From contig NW_005434645.1 in NCBI RefSeq assembly GCF_000315625.1, positions 299,585 to 337,267 of the forward strand: a stretch of DNA of 37,683 nt, written 5' to 3'. Position numbers and translations under genes: made by a program. Positions 1-11,884 of the stretch are shown here, piece by piece. Source of the stretch: Guillardia theta CCMP2712 (taxonomy: Eukaryota; Cryptophyceae; Pyrenomonadales; Geminigeraceae). The notes under the pieces were generated by a model. The model was not told where the DNA came from. It searched no databases and saw nothing but the letters and a program-made list of their open reading frames with translations. Within the stretch, counting starts at the first letter, position 1. Every line of letters starts with the position of its first letter.

Positions 1-79
1 TGAGGAGGAGGAGAAGAAGTAGGAGAAGGTGAAGAGGAGTAGGAGCCAGCGTAGCATGAGTAATTGTAGGCACGCGCTA

Positions 80-139
80 GGAGGAGGAGGAGGAGGAGGA
101 GGAGGAGGAGGAGGAGGAGGAGGAGGAGGAGGAGGAGGA
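80..139. repeat. (GGA)n trinucleotide microsatellite
   Basis: About twenty uninterrupted GGA triplets. A plus-strand frame across it would read as polyglycine, but no other sign supports coding on this strand. It lies at the 3' side of a minus-strand gene, probably in an intron or downstream flank. Confidence 0.9.
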
Positions 140-183
140 AGTAAGGGGAAGGCCGTAGGGGAGGGGAGACCGAGAGATGAAGG

Positions 184-2150
184 TTGCAACCAGTTACCTT
201 GCAATTTTCCTTCTGCACGCGGTCCACCTGCGCAAGAGCTCAGAAGTTTGACATGCTGTGGGTCGCTGGCACCAGCGAGTTCTCGATCCTCGGGATGGCG
301 GAGATTTGGGCGAGGGCCAGAGCGAGAGGGAAGTCCTTACATGGTCATCGGCACTTGAAGGAGAGCTAGGAGGAGGAGAGAAGGGAAAGTAGGGCAAGAG
401 CAGAGAAGAACGATTGCGAAGAGATGAGGAGAGGGAGGAGGAGAGGGAGGAGGAGAGGGAGAGGAAGCGAGCGAGAGGGAGGGGAGAGAGAGAGAGGAAG
501 CGAGCGAGAGGGAGGGGAGAGAGAGAGGAAGCGAGCGAGAGGGAGGAGGAGAGGGAGAGGAAGCGAGCGAGAGGGAGGGGAGATAGGCAGGGAAGCTGGA
601 AGGTTATGGAGGAGGAGGGAGCGAGTAGAGGAGGAGCCTCTCACTTTCCCTCCTTGCATGTTGAGGATGAGGTTGTAGAGTTGCCTGCCCGGTGAGCTCA
701 GAGACCCCGAAGGCCTCGGGCATCGAGCCTCACCGCATCTCATCCTCCGACTTCATGTCAAAGGTCAGCTTTATCTGCCCCGATTCCTGGCCGGCCTCCT
801 CCGTCTCCCCACTCGGGGCTCCTCCTTCCTCCTTCTCCTCTCTCCCATCTTGTGACTGTCATCTCTCGTCACCGCCCTTCCCCTCCTGCCGCGCTTGCCT
901 CACCTTCGTCTCCAGCAGCTTCTTCCTCGCCTCCACCTCTCGCTTCCTCTCCGCGACTGCGAGGTCAACCTTGCCCGACTTTATCATCCTCCTCTACTCC
1001 TCCCTTGTCCCCTCACCACTGCACTAGTCACCACAAGTCCAGCTGCACTTGCCAGGGCGATGTCCGTCAGGTCAGCTGTACACATCGTCATCCTCCCCAT
1101 CCTGGTACCCCGTTGCTCCCTCGCTTCCTGTTCCACTTTCCTTCTCCGGCCTGCTGTGCACCCAATCCCTCTCTTGTCTTGCCCCCTGCCCCCTGCCCTC
1201 TGCCCCCTGCCCCCTGCTCCTGCTTCTCTTTCACTCACCAGAGGCTGCTACGGCACCCACTGCCAGCAGGCCAGGAGCTATCTTCTGCGCCTACCTCGGC
1301 TCGTCATCGGACTTGAAGCATCAGCATGAAACCCCCTCACCTGCTCTGCTGCACTTTTCCCTCCCTCCACGATCGCGCTCCCAGCAACAACAGAGCCTAG
1401 AGGAACACCTCACCCTTGGTCCTCCTTCCTCGTCCTCCCACCCACTCCTCCCCCTCCCACCTACTCCTCCCCCTCCCACCTACTCCTCCTCCTCTCCCTT
1501 CTCCTGTACCTTGCCACGTCTTCTTTCCAACGAACTTGACGACGCTGACCGCCAGGTCCCAGTTCTCCTGTGTGCCCTTCAGCGCTTGCTTGCTCCCGCT
1601 CGCCTCCCACTTTTGCCCTCCTCCTCGCCTCTTCGATCCTCCTCTGCTGCTCCTCCTTCCTTCGTCGCTCCTCCTCCTCCTTTGCCCTTTGTAGCATCAG
1701 CGTCTGGGTTCGGCCTGTGTGCTGGGTCAGCCATGTGACCGCTCGTCCTCTGCTCTACTTTCTTCCTCCCGCAGCTTCTTCGCTATCTCCACATCCACAT
1801 CGACATTCACACCGAAGCTCCTCAAGGCTGCACCAACTCAGGAGGTTGTTCCTTATCAACATCAAGTTACCTTTCACCGCTGCCATGGCAAACTTGATGT
1901 AATACTCCCTTCCCCTCGTTCTCATCAGCCTGGTTGAGCTCGACACTGCAGCCATGAGCCTTCCTGCTGCTCCCGGCGAGACTTTCTCTGGCAGTGCGGT
2001 CAAGTAGCACCGGACGACTAGCCAGGCAGCGAGAATGGAGGAGGAGAAGTAGCCGAGTAGAGCACGGAGGAGCTTGAGTAAGTCGTTCTTGTAGGAGATT
2101 CCAACTGTCTCTCCCTCTCTCGCGTCCACCCGATCGAAGACAGAGCTCAT
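184..2150 (-). CDS. Multi-exon coiled-coil protein, unidentified; 3' end unresolved
   Basis: I do not recognise the family. The start is the ATG at 2150, since the frame upstream is closed. Supported exons on the minus strand are 2150-1983, 1929-1871, 1820-1740, 1686-1611, 1567-1510 and 1396-1341. All have GT-AG borders and agree in phase. They encode a possible membrane helix (around residues 32-52), then a charged coiled coil running through EEEERRRKEEQQRRIEEARR, then ENWDLAVSVVKFVGKKTWQ. Further coding-like exons follow near 1090-1030 (DLTDIALASAAGLVVTSAV), 1000-925 (KVDLAVAERKREVEARKKLL), 795-735, 725-690 and 300-190 (IPRIENSL then VDRVQKENCK), but I could not join them all. Low-complexity tracts separate them. 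The gene may continue past the left edge. Two neighbouring genes instead of one cannot be excluded. Confidence 0.55.
414..600. repeat. Imperfect purine tandem repeats
   Basis: Repeated blocks built on AAGCGAGCGAGAGGGAGG, interrupted by GAGAGGGAGAG. The plus strand is almost purely purine. It falls between supported exons of the minus-strand gene and is most simply an expanded intron. Confidence 0.75.
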
Positions 2151-3019
2151 GAAGGGATTGTGGTCCTCGTCCTCTATCAAGGAATCGCGTCAACCACGCT
2201 CAAGACTCGAGTGGCTCGGAAGAAAAGACCACAAAAAAACGATAGAGCAGCGTCAACCGCAGCAAGCAACACAAACAGACACCAACACTATGGCAAGGGG
2301 AAGGGCGCGAGAAAGATCTCACCTCTCTGGACCGTTTTAGATCTCATCAAATCTGATTGTCTCCGAGAAAGTCCCATGGGCTCCAGTCTCGCTCCCCCCT
2401 GCTTCATTTCTCCAACTCTCAGCATCCTGTTCATCCCCCCTGCGGCAAACGCGAGAGATCCTCCTGCCAAGCATCCCCTGTGCATGCCCAGCCACCTCCC
2501 CGCAGCTCCTCCTCCCCCTCCTCCTCCCCCTCCTGTGACTGCGAAGGCGAGCATTTCGCGTTTTTGGTACCTGGGGAGAAACTGATCGCACCCCCAGATA
2601 TAGTCGAATTTGAGGCTTTAATGTACCCGTACTTGTGCTGACCCACCCACCCCCTTGCTGGAGTTTTTTAACGGCATCTCAAGAAATCACTGAAGGGAAA
2701 CAAGCGACAGAGCGACAGGAGGGAGAGGGAGGAGGGAGAGGGAGGAGGTGGGGGAGGAGGGAGAGGGAGGAGGGAGAGGGAGGAGGGGGAGGGGGCGGGG
2801 ATGAGGAGGTTGAGATAGGAAGGGAGGGAAGGGATGAAGGTTGAGAAGAACAGCGAGGGGTTGAGACTCGCTGAAAGGGAGCTAGGAGGTGGGGGGGAGG
2901 TCCTTTAGCTCACTTGATTAAAATGTATTTGAGCCCTATCGTCAGTTTATGTACAGTCTGCAGCTATATTTACATCCAAGGACAGAGACCGTCCTCGTCC
3001 CCTTCGATGTGTGTCCGTC
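2151..3019. other. Intergenic spacer, low-complexity purine tracts
   Basis: No supported gene. It separates the starts of one minus-strand gene from the stop of the next. 2700-2850 is a run of GGGAGAGGGAGGA-type purine repeats. 2505-2540 is C-rich (CCTCCTCCCC). The open frames here are products of the low-complexity sequence. Confidence 0.6.
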
Positions 3020-5006
3020 TCAAGCTTCTTCAGCCTCCAGGCTGTCGAAGACCTCGAACGAGCACTTGACCACCTGCCCGCCACACTTTCAACCCGCCAT
3101 GCACGAGGAATGCGAGAGAGTCACCTCGGCGAACTCGTCGGACAGGAAGGAAGAATCGAAACCTTCAACCCCATGTCAGCAAACGCATCGGTCGCAGTTC
3201 TCACGCTCACTCTCCGATCCCAGCATCTCGACCATCCTCTCCTGCAGTGCTGGTTCAGCTCCAAACGACCCATCCAGCGGTTGACTCTGCTGACCTCGAA
3301 GGTTTCGATGACTTTGAATGCCTTGTTCAGCTCCGTCTTGACTTGAGCCTTGTTCGCGATCTCTCCGTCGTCGGAACCATCTTCCTCTTGCTTCAGGACC
3401 TGCACACTGGTCACCCTGGCAGTCTGATCCGCATTCCCACCCACTCGATACCTTGCATGCATGGAGGATGCTGGTCAGTGACAGCCCCAGCAGGAGAGAG
3501 ATGAAGAGGCTGTAGCAGATCCGCGAAGAGACTGAAGCCCCTCGGGCAACTAGATTCGTCAACAAGCTCTGGTTTGAATTCTGATTGCATTTGCATCAGA
3601 AGGCTCGAGACGGCCATTCAAAGGACCAACCTTGGCGTTCTTCAAGAAAAGCTGCATGAAGTCCAGGACAAAGTACAACACATCTTCAAGGCCGTTCAAT
3701 GCCCCTGGCACGTCAATATCCTCCTTGCTGATCGTGTTGATAGCCTTCAAGAGGTCTTGCGAACTTTGGATCGTGGGAGTCTGCCGTTTGAACATCCTCC
3801 TGTAGCATGAAACCGACAGATTTTCCAGTTGAGCTTGCAGGAAATCCGATATGAGATCTTCATCTTCCGAATCGTCACCATCCAGTTCCGCTGATAGGTC
3901 CCACAGCTGAAACGTCAATTATCAGAGAAATCGCAAGAGACGCAAGGCAGGAAGACCGCAATGATCCTGAGAAGGTCGTCCCTCCAGGAAGGGCCGCTGA
4001 CTCTACCGCTACAAACACTCTTCAACTCCATGCGCGCACATTTGACCACCTTTGACGCTGGTGAGTCAGGGAGAACAAACATCATGCCATGTCGTCTGAT
4101 ACCTTCTGCGAGCACGCATCTGAGAGCTCAAGCCCGACCTCTCCCTCCGAGTAGTCATCTGAGCCTGCAAATCTTTCACTCGGAGCCCAGGAGGGTGGCT
4201 CGCTCTTCAAACCAGCGTGCGCTATCATCTCGTGGACAATCCTCCCCGCCGCCAAGACATCGGGTGGATTTCCTGCCAGCAGCAGATGCACTTTCTGCAT
4301 GCAGGTCTGTCGAGAAACGGGTTAAACGACAGACCCACGGACCGGTCATGCATGCTCACTCCAAGAAAGTCTCCTCCTCCTTCGTCTTCTTCAGGCGGTT
4401 CCAGGCTCCTCTCTTGCGGTCTCCTCCGGTACTTCTGAGGAGTAGTAGGAACAAAGACTAGGTCGTCCGATGAGATAACGCTCTTGCAGCTGTTCACCAC
4501 TTCCGAGAACGACTTCCCTGCGGCTCTGGGTTCCAACTGGCGTCACTCGATGACACTGCTGGACACGCTCCCACAGTCACCTCAGCAGTCTGTTCCCCGA
4601 CGGGCATACAGCAAGCGAGAGCTGAAGCCTCATGGAGTCCAGCTGTTGCTGTGCTTGAAGTTGAGAGAGTTTCACATGGGATATGTCAAAAAACCTTCTC
4701 CATTGCGCACTGGGACTGTTGTGAGGGCAAGAGCGCAAGTCTTACCTCCCTCTTCAGCTTCTCGGCGTCATCGTACCTTGGCAACCTTAGGACCCTTCAA
4801 GACACAGAGGGAGAATACCTTTCCTCTTCCATGGCTATGGACAGCATCTCTAACAGCTTGTGGAGACGACTGCACGCCGTTCACAAGCTAGTCTTATCTT
4901 AGGGTAGCTACCTGGTGGGTTCTTCTCCGAATCGAAGCGATCGTGCGCTTGTTATCTGTGCAACACCTATTCCGAATGTCAAATGCGCTTTCCAGAGATA
5001 CCCCAT
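3020..5006 (-). CDS. Unidentified 13-exon single-helix membrane protein
   Basis: Family not recognised. Thirteen exons join in phase with GT-AG borders and introns of 35-100 nt: 5006-4912, 4869-4819, 4785-4746, 4648-4581, 4525-4360, 4306-4103, 4049-3957, 3906-3631, 3568-3452, 3399-3295, 3241-3211, 3162-3125 and 3073-3020. The product is 445 residues and starts MGYLWKAHLTFGIGV. An acidic segment (PEEDEGGGD) lies near residue 125. The helical middle contains GDDSEDEDLISDFLQAQLEN. One clear membrane helix, CYSLFISLLLGLSLTSILHA, lies near residue 350. The tail is acidic and ends SLEAEEA. The consistent phase across twelve junctions is strong evidence for a real gene. The start is less certain, because the first exon could be preceded by another. 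It may be lineage-specific. Confidence 0.72.
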
Positions 5007-6681
5007 TGCCCTTCCATGAATTTCTGTATCCTACTTTTTCACCCCTCTCCCCTCATCTCATCTCCTCTCATTCACACACTCGTCTCCATCAGGTATCTTT
5101 CTCCCATCCTCCCCTCCCCTCCCCTCCCCTCCCCTCTCCCCTCCCCTCCCCTCCTCTCCCCTCCTCTCCCCTCCTCTCCTCTCCTCTCCTCTCCTCTCCT
5201 CTCATTCACAGACTGATCTTGGTATCCTCCCCCTCCCCTCCCCCTCCCCTCCCCTCCTCACCGCTCTGCTGCCATAGTCGGTATGCCGCTTGCATCACCA
5301 CCACAAGTTTCAAACTTTCAAAACATGACCAGAAACTTTGAGTGAAAGTTCAGAACATTCGAAGGCCCGGAACTGCAGCCAGCCCCCGGGCCCGGATCTA
5401 GTTGCCTTCGAACTTGGACCGCATCCCCTCCCTGAGCCCTCTCGAGTCGGCGAGATACAACTCCTTCCCACGACCTCCCTTACGAACCTCCCCACCCCTC
5501 CTGAGGAATCTGTACCCACCCCATGGGCCAATGGACCCTAAAATCGTCTCGAAACCCTCATTATAAACCCTACCCCCTTGTCAATGGGACCCATAACAAT
5601 CCTATTAATCACTACCCGTGGGTACCCCACATGCTCGGCCCCTGCAAATAAAAGTGCTTTTGTTTTAACTGCAGTACGTGTCTGTAGCGATGGGGTTTGG
5701 GCCAGAATTATGGACAGTGAAGTGAAGTGGCGGAATGATTAGGGTTAATAATTTCTGCCCTCTCTTCTACATAATTGCATCTCCTGAGGCTGATTTGTGT
5801 CGAGTACGTGATGAATTTTAAAATTCAGGAACTGGCCCACGGGTTCTTTTCTAAACAGCCAAGGGGGTCTAATTGATATTAAGGTATTTTTATACCCCAA
5901 AAACACAACGGGGGTACAGACCTTATAAAACACTTTTTCATTTTTAACAAGTATTAATTGACAAGTTCGTATGAGCGTCCTCCGTACTGTGAAAAACTCT
6001 TTTAAAGATGAGTCCGGAAATTGAGGGGGTGGGTGGTTTTTGGATTCGAGATGGGGTACTTCTGATAGCCAAATTAGGGGTAGGCTGATCATCGTAATCC
6101 ACCCTCTCGGGCCCCACGGGGTGTAGTAGGATAGACCGGCATACGTGGACCCCCCAATGAGGGACAAACTTTTATTAGCACAGTAGGGTAGTTGAAGGAG
6201 TACCCGTCAAATAACGGGGTAGGGGTCACACATGGAGGGGGTGAAAGGAACAGGATCTGTATTCAGCTGACCCTATGGGGGGTGGGGGTGGGTACACGGT
6301 GTGTGAGTATAGGGGGGTAGCTTCCTTCATTGCGTGTCCTCCTCGACGATGGCGGCAATCTGCGGAAAGGTAAGGAGAATGGCTAATGAGGGGAAGATGA
6401 AGAGGAAGATGAGAGAGATGGGAAGAGAGGGGCTGATAGTCAATGCGTTCTTGTTTGAGTTGTTTTACAACAACTCCTTCTCTGGTGCTCTTGCCATCAA
6501 TTTCTGATTTCTGCGCGCCGCTGAAACATTTTATTCTTTGTTGGATCCTGTGTTGCTTTTCGCTTTGTTTTGAAAGCAAGTCTGAGGCCTTGAAATCCAA
6601 CCTACACCATGTTGTGGAGGGAACCTTTATCTGCCATGATGTTGTTGTGTGCATATCTTTGGCTCTGTGACTTCGACGGTG
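5007..6681. other. Intergenic region with C/T repeats and G-run spacer
   Basis: This lies between a divergent pair: the minus-strand gene starting at 5006 and the pyrophosphatase at 6682. It must hold both promoters. 5097-5260 is a CCCCT/CTCCT pyrimidine repeat. 5540-6320 has many G-runs and CCCTA-like or GGGGTA-like motifs with no convincing gene. A 140-codon minus-strand frame at 5745-6167 has no recognisable features. I see no clear TATA element. Confidence 0.5.
5097..5260. repeat. Pyrimidine (CCCCT/CTCCT)n simple repeat
   Basis: Long runs of CCCCT and CTCCT units on the plus strand, interrupted at about 5205-5225 by a short unique segment. Confidence 0.9.
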
Positions 6682-9600
6682 ATGTCGGGCATGTTTCAGG
6701 TCAGTTCCGCTCTGGCCGTGGCGGTCTTGCTGCTCGCATCATCTCATTTGGCTGGGGCTCAAAATGTTGTTTCGCCGAAGCAAACTACACCGCCTTCTGG
6801 AGGGAGTTCTGAGGTTTCGACCGTGCTCAGTACTGGAGCCAAATATAATAGCTCCTCTGCAGGCTCAAGCCAACTTGCTTATCTTCTCCTGCGGCATTGT
6901 TGGAATTGCTTTTGCGTCGTTCCTCTACTACTGTGTCTCATTGGTGATGTTTTATTTCATATTCTTGCCTCTGGTCTGACAAGTTGGAAAGATCTCCTTG
7001 CGTTCCCCCAGCGATGATATGGAGCCGCTCGTCAGCTCTGCGAGAGCAGGAGAATCTGATGAGGTATGTACAGACTCCTATCACATCACGCACGTGTTGG
7101 TGGGAAAGTCGGTGGATCTCATCTGAAGTTGCCTTTCAACAGGAGCTCATCACAATTTATGAGACCATCCGAGCAGGAGCAAGAGCCTTCTTGTGGGCCG
7201 AATATCAGGTGAGCACGGCGAGCTGTCATCTTTGCTTGTTTTTGTTTGGTACAATGTGGGAGGCTGATTTTAGATGTAGATCTGCTTCATCTTCGTGGCT
7301 GGTTTCTCCGTTTTGATCTTGCTCATGGTTTCCCACACCAACACCAACGGCTGGGATTTTACCGTCGGTGATGCCAAGCTTGCACAAGGATTATGATGGG
7401 TGGGTCTTTAACATTGTGTATAGGTGGACTTACTGCGCTCTCGTTCATCGTTGGAGCATTGACTTCTATTCTTGCGGGATTCATCGGAATGATGGTTGCT
7501 GTGTATTCGAATGCACGTACCACCGGTGCAGAACATGATTTGAAACTTGTTATTTGCTAACCATGTGAGCCAGTGTCCGCAAAGAAGGAAGGAGAGTATG
7601 GCTGGAGCGCTGCATTCAATACTGCATTCCGCGCTGGTGGAGTGATGGGCTACTCGCTCTGCTCCTTGTCGCTCATGATCCTCTACACCTTGTGTCTTGT
7701 TTACCGTGGAATCTTCACCGGTGCAGATGGGAAAACAGATTACAAGACCGTGTTCGAGTGCATTGCCGGTTATGGTCTTGGTGGCTCTGCCATTGCCATG
7801 TTCGGCCGTGTTGGAGGAGGAATTTTTACCAAGGCTGCTGATGTTGGTGCGGATCTTTCGGGCAAGGTTATTGGCGTGGGTGATGGCAAGAAGCTCGATG
7901 AGGATTCTCCTTACAATCCAGCATGCATTGCCGACAACGTTGGAGACAACGTGGGAGACGTTGCTGGAATGGGATCTGATTTGTTCGGTTCTTTTGGAGA
8001 GGCAAGCTGCGCTGCCATGCTCGTGGGCTCTGCGTCTGTTTCAATCGAGAATGAGGGATGGGCTGCCCTTGTGTTCCCTCTCTTCATCAGCGCCATCGGA
8101 ATTGTTGCTTGCATGGTTGTTTCTTTCATTGCCACTGATATCCAACCGGTCCGCTGTGAAGCAGACATTGAGAAGGCTCTCAAGATTCAGCTCCTCGTGA
8201 CTTCGATCGCCATGACAGCTCTCCTCTATCCAGTCGCTGCTTGGGCTCTTCCCGAATCCATCTTACTGTCGGTCAATGGCAAGGATGCCCTTGTTACCCC
8301 AACTATCTGCTACTTCTGCACTATTTCTGGCCTTTGGGGTGGATGCCTCATTGGATTCATCACCGAGTATTTCACAAGCCACAGCTACACCCCTGTACGT
8401 GACGTCGCTCGTTCTACTGAAACCGGTGCGGCCACCAACATCATTTACGGATTGGCTCTTGGTTACAAATCAGCTATTCTGCCAGTGATCATCTTGTCTG
8501 CTATCATCTTCCTCTCCCTCAAGAGTGCTGGAATGTATGGAGTTTCCCTTGCTGCACTCGGAATGCTCTCCACTCTGGCTACCTGCCTCACCATTGATGT
8601 GTATGGACCTATCTCCGATAACGCTGGTGGAATTGCTGAGATGGTTGAGATGCCGTCGTCTGTGCGTGACAAGACCGATGCTCTTGATGCCGCTGGAAAC
8701 ACCACTGCTGCGATCGGAAAGGGCTTTGCCATTGGATCTGCTGCCCTCGTTTCCTTGGCCTTGTTTGGTGCCTTCGTTACCCGCGTCGCGTCGAATGGGA
8801 ATAGCCCACTCTCAACAGGTGCAGTCAACCTCTTGTCCCCTGTGGTTTTCGCGTTTTTGGTGTTTGGTGCCATGGTGCCATACTGGTTCTCCGCCATGAC
8901 CATGCGATCTGTCGGTGAGGCAGCCAACGCTATGGTCAAGGAGGTTGGTAGGCAATGGGCTGAAATCCCGGGCTTGAGCGACAGTGCTGGCCTTGATTTC
9001 CATGAGCGTCAGGAATGGAGAAGCCAGGGCAGAACCCTCGCGAAACCAGATTACCAGGCGTGCATTGCCATCGCCACGAAGGCTTCCCTCAAGGAGATGG
9101 TCCCGCCTGGTCTTCTTGTGATCCTTAGCCCAATCTTGGTCGGCACCTTCTTCGGAGTGGAAGCTGTTGCTGGGCTCTTGACTGGCGCCACTGCGTCATC
9201 TGTGCAGCTCGCCATCTCCATGTCCAACACTGGAGGTGCTTGGGACAATGCCAAGAAGTACACCGAGAAAGGTGAACTCAACGGCTGGTTCCCTTACCGC
9301 GATGGACGTCCCATTGCTCAGAACTGGTATGAGCAGGCAGCGAAGAACAACGGAGATTCTTGCCTTGTGCAGAGAGTCCGTATGGGAGGCGCTGACAAGG
9401 AGGTGCCAATCAGGCAGTGGCTGTCGGACTTGCAGAGGACGGATCCCGCCAAGTACAACAAAATCATGGCAGGAGACGAGCCAGTGGAGACGGCCGATGG
9501 GCGCAACGTCATCTATGCTGGGAAGAAGTCTTCAGCTCACGCTGCCGCTGTCGTCGGAGACACTGTGAGGAGCAGCGGGAGTGTGATGTTGCCCTCAGTG

Positions 9601-9760
9601 ACACATGTTACAGGTTGGAGATCCTCTCAAGGACACCTCGGGGCCTGCGCTCAACATCGTCATGAAGCTCATGGCTATCATCTCAGTCGTTTTCGCTGAC
9701 TTTTTCATGTCTATCAACCATGGAGGCGGGCTCTTCAACACCGGATCAGGCCCCAACTAG
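6682..9760 (+). CDS. K+-dependent-type membrane H+-pumping pyrophosphatase with signal peptide
   Basis: Couples pyrophosphate hydrolysis to proton transport across a vacuolar/endomembrane. Eight in-phase exons: 6682-6813, 6863-6932, 6984-7063, 7143-7208, 7280-7367, 7424-7525, 7574-9564 and 9614-9760, giving 891 residues. The family is usually about 700-800 residues, so part of the excess is an N-terminal leader (residues 1-27, hydrophobic core ending HLAGAQ) plus a short linker before the first membrane helix. Seen directly: [10 protein letters not shown] near residue 269, [20 protein letters not shown] near 300, [20 protein letters not shown] near 553, and [12 protein letters not shown] near 730. 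The Ala in GNTTAA, where K+-independent enzymes have Lys, marks the K+-dependent type. Oddity: the conserved Glu of the DX7KXE motif reads Ile here (GKVI) and a few residues are inserted after it. The GTG-started frame upstream of 6682 is ignored because 6682 is the first ATG. Confidence 0.96.
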
Positions 9761-9800
9761 ACTGAGATGCGCATGTCGAGTGAATGGCATTGTGCTCGTT

Positions 9801-11772
9801 TCAATCTCTCTTGTTGCCTTCTGGCTTCTTTTCCTGCATCCTGTCCATGTAGACGTTGACTGTCTCCACCACAGCAGCCAAAATCTGAAAAACGTGTAAG
9901 AACCTCCTTGAGGGCTGAAGTCATGATCTCACCCCGATAGCGAAAACTCCTGCATCTCCGAAGTTGGCTTTCTGTACCCTGAGGTTTCAGTTAGAGAGGA
10001 AGTAAGGAGGGGGAAGGAGCAAAGCAAAGAGCCGGGGGGGGAGGACGGGAGAGGCGTCAGGACATGAACGATCTGGGAGCGGTAGGGATCAGAGCATGAG
10101 GAGGGTCTCGCTTGCCGTGGATTCCGATGATCTAGCCCTACAAGGTCGATGAAGAAGGGGAAGAGAACGACGAAGACTCGCTGAAGTGACACCCAGAGGC
10201 CCAGGACGACGTGCCGAAAGATCCAGCGCCTGCAGGGAAGTGAGCGGGGAAGGAGGAGGACGTTCGGACCTGTGTGATGCCCGACGGTGCAACAGGATGG
10301 AGAGGAGGGCGAGTAGACCTGGTGGGTTGAGGGCGGGACAGTGAGGATGGAGGTAGTGGTACCTGTAACGAGGAAGAGAACTGCCGCTGTGAGAGAAGCC
10401 TCGGATCAGAGCAGGAGTGGAGGAAGGTGAGTAGACCTGAGGTCAGGGATGGCTCGTGGGCAGGAAACATGTGAGAGGACTGGTCGGAGAAGACAGTGAG
10501 GACGAAGGGAGAAGAGAGATGTTGGGGACCGCATCGTGCGTCGAGATGTTCCGGAAATCATGCCTGGCAAGGAGAGTGAGGAGAGAGACGAGAGTGGAGG
10601 TCGGAGAAGCCACAGACTTATAGTAGATCAACCCGCGGGCCTCAATAGCGTAGTATCCGACCTGATTCAAAGGGGCGATCAGGGCATGGCGAATCTTGCT
10701 GGGTGGCGGACCCACCATCATCGCCAGCGAGATGGTCAAGAAGATGGCTCCGACGACTTGATGCTGAGAGGAGGGGGGGGGATGAGGGGGCGCAAAATCG
10801 GAACTCATCCTGACCAGCAGAGGATGCTGAGTGCGAACGCCCTTGTTGAGTTGGACGATGATGGCGATGCTCCAGAACACCTGGAGATAGGAGCGAGAGA
10901 GAGGAGGAGGGGGGGGAGGGAGATAGAGGTGGGATTCAGCAGGAGGAAGGCAAGGCAAGGTTTGGAAGTTAATATCGTGAAGTAGAGGAAGTCTCCAGAG
11001 GAGAAGGAACAGCGCAGAGAGGAGCGGGAGAGAAGCGAGCTAGGCAAGGGAGGAGACTCACCCCAGGGAACACGTGAGTGAAGCAGATGAGATGCTGGTC
11101 TTCGTACTTGGTCAAGAGACTGAGAGGAACCTGAGGTGGAGGGAGTCAGAACTTGCCGCCTAGTTGATCTGAGGATGAACTTGAGTTATCTTCATGCTCT
11201 GCAGGAAGTCTCTTCGTCCGCTGCTCCTACATAACTCAACAGTCACGTCCCTTGACCTTCAGAAGGCCAGAAGTTGTAGGAGTGAGACGGAAGCAAGGAG
11301 TAGGTCAGATCGGCGTAGTCGTGAAAGGGATCAGAGGAAAGAAGGATTGGAGTGACGAAGGAACAGAAAGGGGAGGGAACACATGGGAAGGATGGAGGGA
11401 AAGGGAGAGGGAGAGAGACGTGCAAGGGGACGAGAGATAGAGAGGCTGAAGGAGGAAGGAGAGGAGGGGGGGGGGCGCAGAGAGGGATGCAGATGTGTTT
11501 GGAGAGGGGGGGGGTAATGAACGACAAGAGGTCAAGCATCCAACCACAGGAGGTGACAGGCTCCAGGCATGACGAGGATCCAGGAGATCATGAGGAGAGC
11601 GAGAAGGGAGCATAGCGCATAGAAACCCCTACGAGAGAAACAGGTCAGAGCAACTCTCTGCACTCATGGTGTTAGCTTCACGTCACTTTATTGACCTGGA
11701 CAAGTTCATCATAGTTCGCTGAGCTAGCCCCATCCTCCTCCCGACCATTTGTCCTGTGATGGCTCCAACCAT
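9801..11772 (-). CDS. Multi-pass membrane protein, DUF2306-like
   Basis: In-phase exons: 11772-11696, 11628-11548, 11256-11181, 11130-11062, 10880-10815, 10763-10618, 10563-10530, 10479-10437, 10386-10363 (24 nt), 10318-10270, 10229-10142, possibly 10072-10064 (9 nt), 9971-9933 and 9884-9801; about 294 residues. The start ATG at 11772 directly follows an in-frame TAG. Several hydrophobic helices are visible: YALCSLLALLMISWILVM, VVGAIFLTISLAMMVG and AAVLFLVTGLLALLSILL. The pattern CFTHVFPGVFW, then RTQHPLLHQVVGAIF, recalls DUF2306 membrane proteins, where conserved histidines sit on neighbouring helices; this assignment is by eye only. The junction at 10142 is ambiguous, since reading through adds 23 residues. 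The 11547-11257 intron is long and G-rich. The stop is 40 bp from the convergent pyrophosphatase stop. Confidence 0.65.
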
Positions 11773-11884
11773 CTAGCACTCCGTGGGCACAGGAAGAAGC
11801 ACATAGGAAGAGGAGAGGAAGGAGAAGGAGAAGATCCTACCAGGGAGATGAAGAATGGCTGGAGAAGGCTGTTGAGGAGAAAGT

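Noticed and set aside
29-358. Plus-strand 109-codon frame with polyglycine
   Set aside because: Created by the GGA repeat; coding evidence with splice sites lies on the minus strand.
5745-6167. Minus-strand 140-codon frame
   Set aside because: No recognisable domain or splice context, starts in G-run spacer, composition not coding-like.
7870-7900. A 24-nt intron in the pyrophosphatase after GGCAAG
   Set aside because: Far below all other intron lengths, and the frame is open without it; noted only as an uncertainty of the altered motif.
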